Below, in pieces: positions 19,430 through 30,199 of a stretch of DNA of 64,000 nucleotides; positions within the stretch are counted from its first letter, which is position 1; each line of letters begins with the position of its first letter. The notes beneath the pieces were generated by a model, which was not told the DNA's origin, ran no database searches, and saw only the letters and a program-made list of their open reading frames with translations. The position numbers and the translations under genes are program-made. Source of the DNA: Euglena gracilis (taxonomy: Eukaryota > Euglenida > Euglenophyceae > Euglenales). The stretch covers positions 34,073,737 through 34,137,736 of the forward strand of contig CP154954.1 of NCBI GenBank assembly GCA_039621445.1, in the 5' to 3' direction.

Positions 19430-21820
19430 GCGACCCCGTTGAAGGACCCCGTCGTCGTCGGGTTATCGCTGACCTGCGCCCCAACTGGCACCTGGCCGGG
19501 ATAGACCTGGAGGAACATTTGAGGCGACAGTTTGGCGGTACCCTCGACAGGGAGGTATTCCTCCAGCTGATGACTTACCCGAAGGCCATCCTCGACCTAG
19601 GTACGCCGATTCTGGCATGCGTGCAGGAGTTCGAGGAGGGCTTTTTCGAGGTCTGGGAGGACACGCGTTACCGCGGTTTCCTGGGCCCGAACAGGCCTGC
19701 AAACGCTTGGGTGCAGCCATCATGGCCGCCACCCTGGCCCAACAGCGCCAGTAGCAGTACGCTGGCCTTTTACAGGCTGGCGGATGCCCAGGGATGCCGA
19801 TGGCACCCCGACGATCCTCGTTCGCCCGAGGATCTGCGCGCCTTCATCGCCCCAGAGGATGAACCTCTGGCGCGAAGGAGACGGGAGGCGTCAGTCGCTT
19901 CCACCACCGCGATTCCACGGCAGGAGGAACGCGACCGCAGCCCCTCCGTCACCATTCTGGAGGCAGCGCCGCCGTCTCCGACAGGAACGGCTGTATCCTT
20001 CGTCTCTGCCCCGCGAGCGGCAGGGGAACGATCGGTTTCCCCGGCCCCCGCGACGGCTCTCGTCTGTCCACCGGTAGGTGGAGACCAGGAACTTCCTGAG
20101 GAGGAAGGTGAGAACGTGGAGGATATCCTCTACGCTGCTCTGCATGCTCCGGCACAGCCTCGGCCAGACGAAGCACCCGCAGGGGATATACCTGTGGCTG
20201 CTACGCCTGTCCCAACGGCTGAGCCTCCAGCCGAGATGACTGGTATGGTCGTCGAGGATATCCTCGAAGAACCTACCAGCCCCGCAGCACGCACCTCATT
20301 AGGAGGCCGTGTGCTCGGCGCCGTAGTCACCGGCATTACTGCCGTGGCTGCTGCACTCACGCCACGAGGTGGAGGCGTAGCGTCAAGCTCCGCCGCTGAG
20401 GTCGTGGAGACACCAGATGTCGGTGTCCCCACACCCCCATCTCCGGCAGCAGTGCAACCACCATCAGGGGATGAACCCCGACCGACAGAGCCATCTGTCG
20501 CACCGGCTACACCGGAGGATCAACCTCCTGTAGCACCTGCGCCAGCGGTTGTGGAGGATCAACCTCCTAGACCGGATGTCGAAATGGAAGTGGAGGAGAT
20601 ACCTCCACGACCACCGACACCGCGCAGGGTCCCTGCCGTCCCGAGGACAATGGCAGAGTTTCTGGGAGCGCCAGCGCCTGTGGAAGCACCGATTCCGGTG
20701 ACGACCACAGTGCCACGCCTCGTCGGACAGGACGAACCTGCTCGGCGACGGCCGGCTGAACAACCCCAGGAACGAGTGCCGACCCCTCGGAGCGTCATGC
20801 GCGACCCAGCGGTCAGTATGCCCGCTTCGCCCAGACGGCAAACGTCTACTCCGGCACCATCGGCTCCTGATACCAGGAGTAAGCCGCAGGCGTCACCTCC
20901 TGATTCCGGGAGTGCGAAGCCGAAAGGAGGCAAACCGGGTGCTGCACCCTGTAAGCCCCCTTCCAAAGGCGGTGATGGGAAACCACCACCGAAAGGTGGC
21001 GCTGGAGGTCAGACTGGCAGACAGCCGAAAGGCCCTACGACAATGCACGACTATTCGGCCATTGCATCGTCCGGGTACGGCCAGAGCAAACCGAAAGGTA
21101 AGGCTCGTGGTCGACAGGCCCAATCTTCCGCCGGATCGACGGATGAGGAGCAGGATGAACCTGTTTCACCTCCTGTGCCTGCGGATGCCCAGCTCTGGAC
21201 CCAGGATATCCTGACCAGACTAGGCACCGTGGAAGAGAGGACGAGGAAACTGGCTGCTATTAGGCACCAGACAGGGTCACTGAATCGATGGATTCAGCCC
21301 CTCTTCGTCCGCGGAGAACCTTTCCACTATGTCCCGGAACATACCTGGACATTCTGGAACTGGCGCTCACCCAGAGTACTGGCACAGTACTTTGGCGAGG
21401 ACTGCGTGTTGGACTTCCAGCACGGCACGTCCTTTGCCTGGACGTGCACCGTGTGCCACCATGTGCGGCACAACCAACCGCTTGTGCATGTGTGCAAGCG
21501 GCAGGTGCAATCCTCGTGGTTCCATCACAGGGCATATGTACCGAACTGTGTGGCGCTCGTATGTGGCGAGTGCCTGAATGCCTGGAAGCACAGCTTGAAC
21601 TACTCCTACAGTGAGAATGCTCACGACAGGGATATCCCTGCCTTGTGCATCAACTGTATAGGAGGCAAGTTCGTGCAGACTGCTGATGGAGCAGTCACCA
21701 CCATTGTCCCCCAGCACTGGGAGACACTGGAGAAGTGGAAGAAGGAGTACAAGCAGGTGGAAGGCCGCCTGAAGCACTCCGAGTTCAAAAAGGTAGAAAG
21801 CTACCGCCACACGGGAATGG
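19430..21820 (+). CDS. Accessory protein of E1, exon 3 (disordered Pro/Glu-rich part and Cys-rich domain), interrupted by E2
   Basis: The open frame has no ATG near its upstream edge (first ATG at 19570), which supports joining to exon 2. About 19850-21150 is Pro/Glu/Ala-rich with repeated VEDQPP and GGKP/PKGG motifs. The C-terminal part, from about 21290, is globular, with cysteine pairs: CTVC (21445), a Cys 13 residues on, a CVALVCGEC group (about 21547-21573), and CINC (about 21646). This pattern suggests one or two zinc-binding sites but matches no finger family I can name. The frame is cut at 21820 by E2 and continues at 30615. Confidence 0.6.
21816..21820. repeat. Target-site duplication of E2, left copy (AATGG)
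   Basis: AATGG immediately left of the 5' LTR is repeated at 30610-30614 right after the 3' LTR. Joining the flanks with one copy keeps the accessory frame open. Confidence 0.93.
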
Positions 21821-22230
21821 TGTGTACCAGGCAGCATGAACATGGCACTGTGCATAGCAGCAGACTGCGAAATGTACAATGTCATGCCAGATAGTACTAT
21901 TCCATGTTCTGCAATACAAATTGCAGAATTAGGAATAGCCTATCCTATCTCGGATCTGCCTTCCCTTTCACAGGTGGTATTATTTTATTCTTCTCATCAA
22001 AAGCCTGATCAAAGGCAATTTCAATTCCAACACTCCGATTGGAGAACACTTGTGGAACTAGTTTCCAAAGAAACCCTCTGGTTTGCCTTGTGCTCTGCAT
22101 AAGCCCAAAGGCAATAAAAACTAATAGTTAAGTGAAAGACTTTCTTTTTTGTTACTCTCCTGGTTCTGTTCCCACGGGAGGGTGTAAGTAGGCCGACAGG
22201 CAGTGGGAATAGAGTCAGGGGACGTACACT
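21821..22230 (+). repeat. E2 5' LTR (family B, 410 bp)
   Basis: TGTGTACC...GTACACT, same tips as family A but mostly different inside. It contains a strong hairpin around ttctgcaat/attgcagaa (about 21908-21929), the shared motif cacaggtggtatt (about 21972-21984), and a poly(A) signal AATAAA at 22113-22118. Confidence 0.92.
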
Positions 22231-22257
22231 TGGTAGCAGATTAGGTTTCTTTCCTAC
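22231..22257 (+). other. Primer-binding site of E2 (initiator tRNA-Met type)
   Basis: TGGTAGCAGATTAGG starts on the first base after the LTR. The reverse complement of the following bases still resembles a T-arm (TAGG/CCTA stem, loop with AAAGAAA instead of the initiator ATCGAAA). Confidence 0.78.
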
Positions 22258-22470
22258 GCCCCTTCTCCCCCCCATCTTAACAGGTGACTTCAAACAGTGA
22301 GTGGTGCGCAGCCTATAGGCTACAAAGCATCCACGAGTTGTTTGGAGCCAACTTATAAGCACAGGTACGAGCTTCAGGAGGCTCTGGGCAGTATACACTG
22401 CCACATCCTTCTAAGTTTGTTCCTTTGCTTACTTTTTGGGGTTTCTTGTGTTTTTTCTGCAAATAAAAAT

Positions 22471-25400
22471 ATGCAGAGCTCAAGCACCAACACACTCATT
22501 GATTACCAAGAATTGATTGGTTCTTTGAGAAGCACTTCACATGAATTGTCACAAGAGGAGTATACGCTCCAGTCCAGGTATACCCCAAGCTCTATAGAGC
22601 ATCCCCACGACAAAATTTCCAGCTCTATTGAGCATCTCCCCACCCCAATGGTTTCCAGCTCTATTGAGCACCCCCCCACCCCAGTTTTCAGCTCTATTGA
22701 GCATCCCCTTACCGTAATTTTCAGCTCTACCGAGCATTCCCCCACCCCGCTTTCCAGCTCTATCGAGCATTCCCCCCACAGCTCTATCGAGCAAGCCCCC
22801 ACCCAATGGGTGCCACACCTAACGGTGTCCAGCTCTATCGAGCATCCCCCCACAGTGGCCAGCTCTATCGAGCAATTACCTCCAACCCCCAGCTCTATAG
22901 AGCATTCCCCCACCGTTCTCAGCTCTATCGAGCATTCCAACACCCAAAGGGTGCAATACCTAACGGTGTCAAGCTCCATCGAGCATTTCCCCACCCATGA
23001 GTTTCCACACCTAACGGTGTTTGATTTAGGCGATAACCCCTCTGCGCAATGGGTGCAACGCCTATCGGCGTGTGGCTCTATCGAGCAACCCAGCGCCCAG
23101 TTTGATTGTCAATTTTTGCTGCAAAGTCACGCACCTTGTGGTAACTCTCTGCATGAGGATGTCGCAACGGTGCCTACAGGCACAATTCGCAAACAAACCA
23201 CTGATGTGGTTTATCGCATGTTGCCAAAGGAGGCATTTTTGCACATGCAACATAGTTTGCAAAGGTTGATTACAAAATTGGAGCCAATAACGGCACTTTT
23301 TGAGCACAAAAATCCTGATATGGGAGCTTTTGTTACGTTGGAGCAGTTCACTGCATTCCAGGAAGCGCAACAGCGCATTATGCAACTGAGCCGTGAATCA
23401 GCAAATTTTCACCATACGCACACCCAACGTGGTGAAGGTTTCGCTTCCAGCACTTATGTGCAGCAATTGGAGGAAAGACTTTCCCGGTTGGAGCGAAACT
23501 CATGCAGGTGTGGTGAAAATTCTGCTGAAATAACAAGTTTTTACACCCATATCGCGAATATCGCAAGCAGGCAGGATGCGTTCCACCAACGGTGGCAGAA
23601 TAATATTGTTGACATCCAAACCGCAATTGCGGAGTTGCAGAACCGCAATGTGGTACCATGTTCGCATAATTTAGAATTTCAGCGATTTTCTGCAGATATG
23701 CGTGATGAAAATCACCAAGTCAAGAAGAATTTTTGTGACGGTCCGATACGGACTGAGGAAACAGTGAATCAGCAAGTCAAAAAGTTGCAGAAAGATTTCG
23801 CAGCGCTATCCGCGCAAGTTTCGGTGTTTTTGGAACAGCCAATGGCTGAAAACGTGCGGAATCCGCAAAATACCCCTCCTTCCAAACCACCTCCACAACT
23901 GGAGCCTATTTCCGAAGCGGTGCACACTCTAGCTGTGCGACTACGGGAATTGGAAAGTGGTTTTGGAAAAATTTCGCAAGATTTCCGGTCTTTTTCTGAC
24001 AAAATCCCTCTTCTGGACGATATGTCCAAACACCGCAGGCGTATTAAGCGTTTGCAGGAAGATATTGGTGCAATCACCGATCATCTGAAAATTCTCGATG
24101 GTTTGGAGAAAAATTTTGGTGACTTCACAGAAAATTTGGATCAAGTACACGCACAATTGCGTTTATTACCACAAAAACCCGATACGGGTGTTGTAGGCAC
24201 ACTTGCCGCAGATTCCAGCTCCAAAAGCGCCAATAGCGCACCTGTGGCGGAGCCTATTGGCACATTGCCACAAAATTACGATTCTGCTCATGCAGTGGTC
24301 CCTCCCCCAGCGGTACCAGTCCCAATGGACCATTTTTTGGATGATGGGGTTGGTTTTCAAGAGAAAGCCAAGCGAAACCCTCAAAGAAATCGAAAAATTT
24401 GGGAATATGAACTTTGTCGCGGTATGAGCCGCACTCCCGCACATGGAATTGATCCTGAGATGCATCAGCATCACCATTCGCGCATTCGCGATTCACCAAG
24501 TTTGCAAGGTACCTATGGTACACCAAGTGGAATATTGAATGCGCATTCGCAAAATACACCCAAAAGTACACTTGGTGCAACCACCGAGGTACCCGCGCAT
24601 GGTGCGGTTTTGCGCCCAGGCCCATCCTCCTTGAATACCACCGAAGGGCCATGGGAGTCTCAGAAAGATATCAAAGGAATCATCGCTATCGCGAAAAAGG
24701 TAAAGCCCCAATGGGACGGTGACCCAACAACATGGAAACAGTTTTTCCGTGATTGGGAATATTATTGGGATCTGAAAGGATCAACCCACAACGTAAACCC
24801 AGAGGTAATCAAAATGGAATTCGTAGATTGTCTACCAAAAGATGAAAAGGAACGCGCCAGACAATTGGTCATTCGCGGGCGCATTTCTTTTCAGGATTTG
24901 GTTGAGCAATATGCTTCATCATGTTCCAGTTTGGTTTCCAGAATCACTCTGGAGAAAAAATGGCGGCAATATGCCCCCCATGACCGAAAATGGAGGTCGA
25001 TAGACCTATGGTACTCAAAATGGCTCGCATTGGCAGCCGAAGTAGACGAGTTAGGCGAAACCCAAATGAAAGAGCAATTTGACGCAGTATTGCTGCACTT
25101 TATACCCAAACTCATCAAAGATATTCACCGCGAGGAACTCGCAGGACATATTTTGACGCTCGATGAGCGATGGAACTATGTTTCCAAACAGTTGAAGCTA
25201 TCACAGCTTTTAGGACAAATCCAGTCGGCTTATACGAGCCACCCCACAGCAGAAATACCCGCTATACAAGTCAATTATGTGAAAAAAGTGTCACGCTTAT
25301 CACATACCGCTATAGCGGAATCCAAATTGCGCAATTCGCGCTCTTCAGAAGAATTTTCGGACAAATTGTGCTTTTTGTGTAACAAAAAGGGTCATATATC

Positions 25401-25830
25401 TTGCCATTGTCCAAATCCCGCAGCGCGAAAGCGTAACCCAAGCCCAAGAGGATCACCCTCATCAGGCAGTTCTCGTTTTTCACAAAATGCGCATTCGCAA
25501 AATTCAAAATATCGATCAAGATCCACATGTTCACTGTGCGGATCCACCAACCACCCCTCACCCAAATGTCGCTATGCGACTCCTCCCCACCCAAGCCAGA
25601 GTCATCGCGATATGAGTCGCAGTTCAAAAGATCATACTTCAGCCAAAAGGCACAAGGTAGGTCAAACAACAACCTCTATCGAGGATTATCACCCGGCTTC
25701 GGGCAGGGAGGGGGATGATACCCCACGTAACCAAAGGGATCATCCCCGCTGTAGCGCTCATTTAGTCAGAGACGTATATGCGTCAAGAAAGTCAACGGCT
25801 GATATGGCCATTGGTTCGGATTTTGAGTGA
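22471..25830 (+). CDS. gag: Gag of E2 (intact, 1119 codons)
   Basis: I start at ATG 22471 (MQSSSTNT), matching the MQS start of E1 gag; the frame is open upstream to 22297, but that is leader. In order: N-terminal SSIEH/PTP tandem repeats (about 22590-23090), a helical, Gln-rich coiled-coil-like middle, a capsid-like domain (WDGDPTTWKQFF, WEYYW, IKDIHREELAG, RWNYVSKQLKL), then two CX2CX4HX4C zinc knuckles at about 25369 and 25528, and an end SDFE-TGA. No frameshift or internal stop is visible, so it could still make particles. It would need polymerase and integrase in trans. Confidence 0.9.
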   Translation: MQSSSTNTLIDYQELIGSLRSTSHELSQEEYTLQSRYTPSSIEHPHDKISSSIEHLPTPMVSSSIEHPPTPVFSSIEHPLTVIFSSTEHSPTPLSSSIEHSPHSSIEQAPTQWVPHLTVSSSIEHPPTVASSIEQLPPTPSSIEHSPTVLSSIEHSNTQRVQYLTVSSSIEHFPTHEFPHLTVFDLGDNPSAQWVQRLSACGSIEQPSAQFDCQFLLQSHAPCGNSLHEDVATVPTGTIRKQTTDVVYRMLPKEAFLHMQHSLQRLITKLEPITALFEHKNPDMGAFVTLEQFTAFQEAQQRIMQLSRESANFHHTHTQRGEGFASSTYVQQLEERLSRLERNSCRCGENSAEITSFYTHIANIASRQDAFHQRWQNNIVDIQTAIAELQNRNVVPCSHNLEFQRFSADMRDENHQVKKNFCDGPIRTEETVNQQVKKLQKDFAALSAQVSVFLEQPMAENVRNPQNTPPSKPPPQLEPISEAVHTLAVRLRELESGFGKISQDFRSFSDKIPLLDDMSKHRRRIKRLQEDIGAITDHLKILDGLEKNFGDFTENLDQVHAQLRLLPQKPDTGVVGTLAADSSSKSANSAPVAEPIGTLPQNYDSAHAVVPPPAVPVPMDHFLDDGVGFQEKAKRNPQRNRKIWEYELCRGMSRTPAHGIDPEMHQHHHSRIRDSPSLQGTYGTPSGILNAHSQNTPKSTLGATTEVPAHGAVLRPGPSSLNTTEGPWESQKDIKGIIAIAKKVKPQWDGDPTTWKQFFRDWEYYWDLKGSTHNVNPEVIKMEFVDCLPKDEKERARQLVIRGRISFQDLVEQYASSCSSLVSRITLEKKWRQYAPHDRKWRSIDLWYSKWLALAAEVDELGETQMKEQFDAVLLHFIPKLIKDIHREELAGHILTLDERWNYVSKQLKLSQLLGQIQSAYTSHPTAEIPAIQVNYVKKVSRLSHTAIAESKLRNSRSSEEFSDKLCFLCNKKGHISCHCPNPAARKRNPSPRGSPSSGSSRFSQNAHSQNSKYRSRSTCSLCGSTNHPSPKCRYATPPHPSQSHRDMSRSSKDHTSAKRHKVGQTTTSIEDYHPASGREGDDTPRNQRDHPRCSAHLVRDVYASRKSTADMAIGSDFE
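22590..23090 (+). repeat. Tandem repeats encoding SSIEH-x-PTP in E2 gag
   Basis: About 16 imperfect copies of a 24-48 bp unit around 'agctctatygagca' followed by C-rich spacers. They encode a Ser-Ser-Ile-Glu-(His/Gln) core with a variable Pro/Thr tail. Absent from E1 gag. The reading frame is kept through the array despite variable spacer length. Confidence 0.88.
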
Positions 25831-26530
25831 AGGAACCAAAAATCCAAGGATGCGGACTACAGAGGCTACTAGAAAGGAGGTGACAGGAGTCGCGACCCTA
25901 GTCATCCCCTGCCCAGTATCCTTTCTGGTCAGTGTGCAAGGATTTTCTGGTGTCCCCGCTCAAAATTTACATGAACCTTTGACATATACACACTTTTGTG
26001 TTTCCAGTTGTGGTGCATCGTGGGATACCCCATGTATGGCCATGTGGTTGAGTGGATTCCCCCTCCAAAAATGCACACAACACCGCAAAATTCTTCCCCC
26101 CCTCAAACTTCCACTAATCATCACTTTTACATACCGTTTTCGATGACAGCAACACCGTTTTCAACAACACCAACACCGTTTTCAACCCGGGGTAAAGAGA
26201 AAGTGCCCCCCCTACCCACCGCATATCCACAAACGTTCCACATGCGGTAGGGGTAACAAGTAGCTCAACCCGGATCGTTTCACTGGGTTCCAAGACGAAA
26301 GCCCAAAGGCCTGAAATTCGAATGGTGTCGAGTAGTCGCCCAGCTGCTTTCATTTTTCGTTATCCACCAGGTTTGTCGATTGCAGACAATCCTGTACACC
26401 CCCCGCAGCTCAAATTCGCATACAATTTTTCTTACACACTCCCCCCCCAGACCAACATGCGCGACAAGGACAACTACTCAGCACCCCCCCCCAAAGCGTA
26501 CACTCTGGGAAAAATATCAACACAACCAAC
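25831..26530 (+). pseudogene. Remnant of protease-RT linker of pol in E2
   Basis: In-frame-related fragments match the E1 pol region around 8300-7250 (minus strand): a piece just after the gag stop, then ATPFSTTPTPFSTRGKEK, then a part matching VSSSRPAA..RFPP, then QTNMRDKDNYS. The DTG active-site segment and the SDVILG segment are missing and stops interrupt the frame. So pol was deleted here rather than never present. Confidence 0.7.
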
Positions 26531-26564
26531 AACCAAACACCAAAGGAAATAACTGACACCAAAC

Positions 26565-26985
26565 TAATCACCACCCCCGCGCCTATGGCGCCCCGCCACT
26601 CAAGCGCCAATGGCACCCACCACCCCCCGCGCCTTTGGCGCCTCCCTGCGCATATTGCGCAAAGTGCGTACAGCACAGACGCTGCGCCTATGGCGCCACC
26701 CACCCTCGCGCATAGCGCAAATCTTGCGCATAATGCCCCCCCCCCCCCCTGCGCTTATGGCGCCCCCAACCACCGCGCCTATGGCGCTCACACCCCCGCG
26801 CATATTGCGCTCCCCACGCGCATGGCGCTCATAATTGTTTTGCACACCGCGCATAGCGCACCTCCCCACCGCGCATGGTGCGCAGCCCGCAAACAGCCCC
26901 CCCCCCACAAGATGCGCCGCCCCCCCCACCCCCCACCCGTGCATAGCACAAATCTCGCATAATTGCGTATATCTTACAAATGGGT
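26565..26985. repeat. GCGC mini-hairpin cluster (E2 copy)
   Basis: About a dozen gcgc-N2-5-gcgc palindromes (gcgcctatggcgcc, gcgcctttggcgcc, gcgcatggtgcgc and so on) in 400 bp, alternating with C-runs. Paralogous to 61-460. Confidence 0.82.
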
Positions 26986-27417
26986 ATCTGCCCAACCCAA
27001 CCATATTCTTTTGGGAATAGGTCCCAAAGATGTTTGTGTACATATTTCATGATGGCATTTTGTTGTTGATATGTAAACCACATGCTCAAAATGCAGATTT
27101 GGTTTACTTCAGCAACAAAAGTAGCCGCCCCCCCCCCCTCTTTGACCACGAACTTGTTGGTCAAATTGGCAAACACCAAAGGTGTTTTGATCGTTCAAGC
27201 GCACAATTGTGCTCACTTCAAAGTTATTTGCAAAAACACAAGGTGTGTGATAAGTTTTTTGGGATACATTGCAAATACTGCATTTTTTCCCATGAACTTG
27301 CACAGCATTGTGAAGAACAGCTATTTTGTGAACAAAATGGCCTTTTTCTTATTGCAGAAGTGAATCCCGATAGGGAAATAAGTTGAATTCCTCGAGAAAA
27401 TCTGCCAACTAGTTGGC

Positions 27418-27464
27418 CCCCGCCCCCGCCCCGCCCCCCCGCCCCCCCCCCCCCCCCCCCCCCC
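27418..27464 (+). repeat. C-rich homopolymeric tract
   Basis: Runs of C broken by single G. The corresponding place in E3 (about 32490) has only a short CCCCGCCCC, so the tract expanded in E2. Length may be unreliable in an assembly. Confidence 0.8.
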
Positions 27465-28941
27465 AAATGAATAAATTCATTCAAACATGCATTTTTTGTG
27501 GACTTGACCACTTAGCCTTAGGTCTATGTGACCAATACACCCTATGATGTGCAAGGCCTATGGGCCGTTACCCATGTGGTCCATGGGTCCATAGGACCAA
27601 TTTGCACAAAATGCAAGGACCAAAAGGACCAAAGGCCCACAATTCCATATTATAAAGTGAAAAGTCCATAGGACCTCAAAAAATGGCACAAAAAGCCATA
27701 TCACATGGCTGAAAGTGGCTGAATTGGCCAAAACAAGCCAAATAGGCTAGTTTTATGCAGATTTGCATAAGTGTCACTTTGGCATAGCCTCAAAACCACC
27801 ACAAAAGCTTCAAAATTTCTGGCACCTCGTGCCATGAGGTTTTGACTGTATGTAGTAGTGCCTATGAGATAGAAACCAAAAGTTGTCTTTGTAGAATAAA
27901 TTATGGACGCTCATAGCAAAAGCTCACTCACACAGTCAAAAGATCAAAGACGTATCTCAGCGTCCGTAGCTGGCCGATAGGCCATGTTACCCCTCATTCG
28001 AAAGCTCGTTGGACGAGCCGTCCAGCGATGCTATCAGATCGCTGTAACTCTGCACGGTACTCTTATTTGAAGAGATCGTGAAATTTTGAATTAGGCCCAG
28101 CCAATTTGGCCAAACCCAACTTTTTTCAGCCAGATGTTGTACGATCGTGTACCACACTGGCAAATCAGCCTGAAAGGCTTCTATACTGTTCCCTACATCG
28201 TTTCTGATGGCTAATTACCATTGGTTACCAGTTTGGCTAATGGCCATTTTTTAGTACCTTTGGCAGCATTCTGCCCATTGCCCCCTCTGTATGGCCTATT
28301 AGGCCTGGTACAGTTCAGAGGGCTATAGCCCACAATTTGGAGTCATTTCGACTCACTAGAATCATTTTTAGGAGCACTTATGTGCAAATTTTCATTTAAA
28401 TCATTGATTTTCTGCAATTTTTGGTGATTTTTCCCTATTCTGGCACTCATATCCCTAATGGGAGTGACCATGAGGCACTATGCCAGAGTGGAATGCAAAG
28501 GGATATGCTGATAATGGCAATTTTTCCTTTGCTCAAGATGTCATAGACATGTTTTACTTGTATTTTCAAGCGTATTTTTGCTTTTTTTTGCGATATTCTG
28601 CACAATTTCACAGCTTTTGGGGTGATGTGGTGTTATTAGACACCCAAAACCCAAAATCTTTACAACAACAAACATGCAGTGTTATTGGACACTCTCAACA
28701 AGCACTATGTGCACTTGGCAAATTTGCAGTCTTAAATGACTCAAAATGCAACAAAGTTGCACTTTTGGCAACAAAAATGCAACTTTAGACGCAGAATCTG
28801 CATTTCTGCCCTAAATCCTGATAGGGATTTCCACAAAAATCTGACAAAAGTCAGTATTTCTCAGTGGCATAGTCACTAATGATGAGATTTTGTCATGTTT
28901 GCAGTATTTTTTTCTGCTTACCACACTAACGGCATTCTTGC

Positions 28942-29039
28942 CCCCCCCCCCCACTTTATTCAGTGGGACCCCCTTACCGATATAATTCGGACCCCCCCCC
29001 ACTTTATTTAGTGGGACCCCCTTACCGATATAATTCGGA
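28942..29039 (+). repeat. 49-bp tandem duplication
   Basis: Two copies of a C-run, actttattcagtgggac and ccgatataattcgga unit. E3 has a single copy at about 33970-34026. Confidence 0.8.
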
Positions 29040-29640
29040 GGACCCAATGGTCATCATGTGCAACACCAATGGTGTCATTCTGCAAGGTTTATAAGAACCA
29101 TAGCTCAAAAATGGTGAAATCCAGCTTTTTTTGATGAATTTCACCGCAGTGGAACAATGTTCCATCCTTTTATGTGCATTCACAGTTCATTTGCGGTTTT
29201 TCAAAGTGGTATAAGCCACACCAACCACAGTTGTTCTGTGATTTGGCAGCAGCCTGCCACAATTCCGCATTTTTTCTGCGGTTGTACACATCAGTATGAT
29301 CTTTTTGGCAATCTGCCGAAATTTTTGATTCGGGTATACACCCATTAGTATTTTTGTGCCATGCATATTCCGCAAGGCAATGTTTCTGGGCGATAAAGCC
29401 TACCCCCCCCATTATTTTTGGCTAATGCCAACCCTTCAGCCTACAGGCTGCACACCCATGGCACAAATGCCAAATCTACAGTTTTTAGGGCTACTGCCCG
29501 CTATTATGAGGTATACGCCTCTGGGGATACCCCATCGACAACATCGTGCTCGCGCTGCACTGTGAAGACTTCATAGCGGTATATGCCGCAGTAAGAAGAC
29601 GCACAGCGTACAGCGCGCACACCGTAATAATAGGGCCAAC

Positions 29641-30189
29641 TTGTTACTTTTCGGCCTTAAGGCCCCCATAAGACTGCCAGACAGCAAAAATGCTTTGTAA
29701 GGTCTTTAGACCAGCCCCCCACCCCTCTCTCCTTTCCCCCCCGGGCAAAACCGCTGTCGCCGGCAGTTGGTTTTGTAAATAGGCTTTCTTCCCTGGTCAG
29801 GTATGACTGGCCAGGTGCCCCTCCTTCCACACCCTACCTCTACAATCTTTTCCGATCATGGAATGAGACCACCACAAGTGCCATAGGCACACCCCAAACC
29901 GGGCGGATGGGACTCTCTGGAATGGAAACCTTCCAGCCCAATTTTCCAATGGGCTCTTCCACTTCCACCCCTTTACCGCAATAAGTAGGTAGCCGCATAA
30001 GCGGGTAACCTCTTTTGCGCGTTTTGGGTTTTTGGGTTCCCCTCCCTTTCTTCCTTCCCTTTCTGGTTTTTTTACCTTGTGATGGAGAAGCAGACCCAAG
30101 ATATGCTTTCCTGGTGTACATTCCCCAGTCTTAGAGCTACGCTTGAATCCTTGCTGGCCTGGTCCAGTAAGGAAATCGGGCAAAGCCCT
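29641..30189 (+). other. 3' untranslated block of E2, shared with E1 and E3
   Basis: Contains landmarks gtcgccggcagttggtt, a ctggtcag..gactggcc pair and tttgcgcgttttggg, leading to gggaggggga. The same order occurs in E1 (31485-32042) and E3 (34640-35185). Conservation across otherwise different elements suggests a cis-acting function such as packaging or plus-strand priming. Confidence 0.7.
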
Positions 30190-30199
30190 GGGAGGGGGA
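30190..30199 (+). other. Polypurine tract of E2
   Basis: gggaggggga directly before the 3' LTR; same sequence in E1 and E3. Primes plus-strand DNA synthesis. Confidence 0.88.

Larger units (their letters stand above)
26986..29640 (+). other. Long non-coding domain of E2, rich in short inverted repeats
   Basis: No conserved reading frame. It aligns with E3 (461-781 joined to 32362-34635). Hairpin-forming words are frequent: gctcgt/acgagc and cagcgat/atcgctg near 28005-28045, tgcaac/gttgca near 28747, tggaac/gttcca near 29150, tggcag/ctgcca near 29245. A C-rich homopolymer-like tract lies at 27418-27464. A 49-bp unit is tandemly doubled at 28942-29039; E3 has one copy. Confidence 0.7.

Noticed and set aside
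21894-22404. Small frames inside LTR family B
   Set aside because: LTRs are non-coding; frames are not kept in the diverged E3 LTR.
22503-22994. Minus-strand Cys-rich repeat frame (CSIEL repeats) as a cysteine-rich peptide
   Set aside because: It is the antisense of the SSIEH repeats in E2 gag, which is the frame with homology and an intact domain order.
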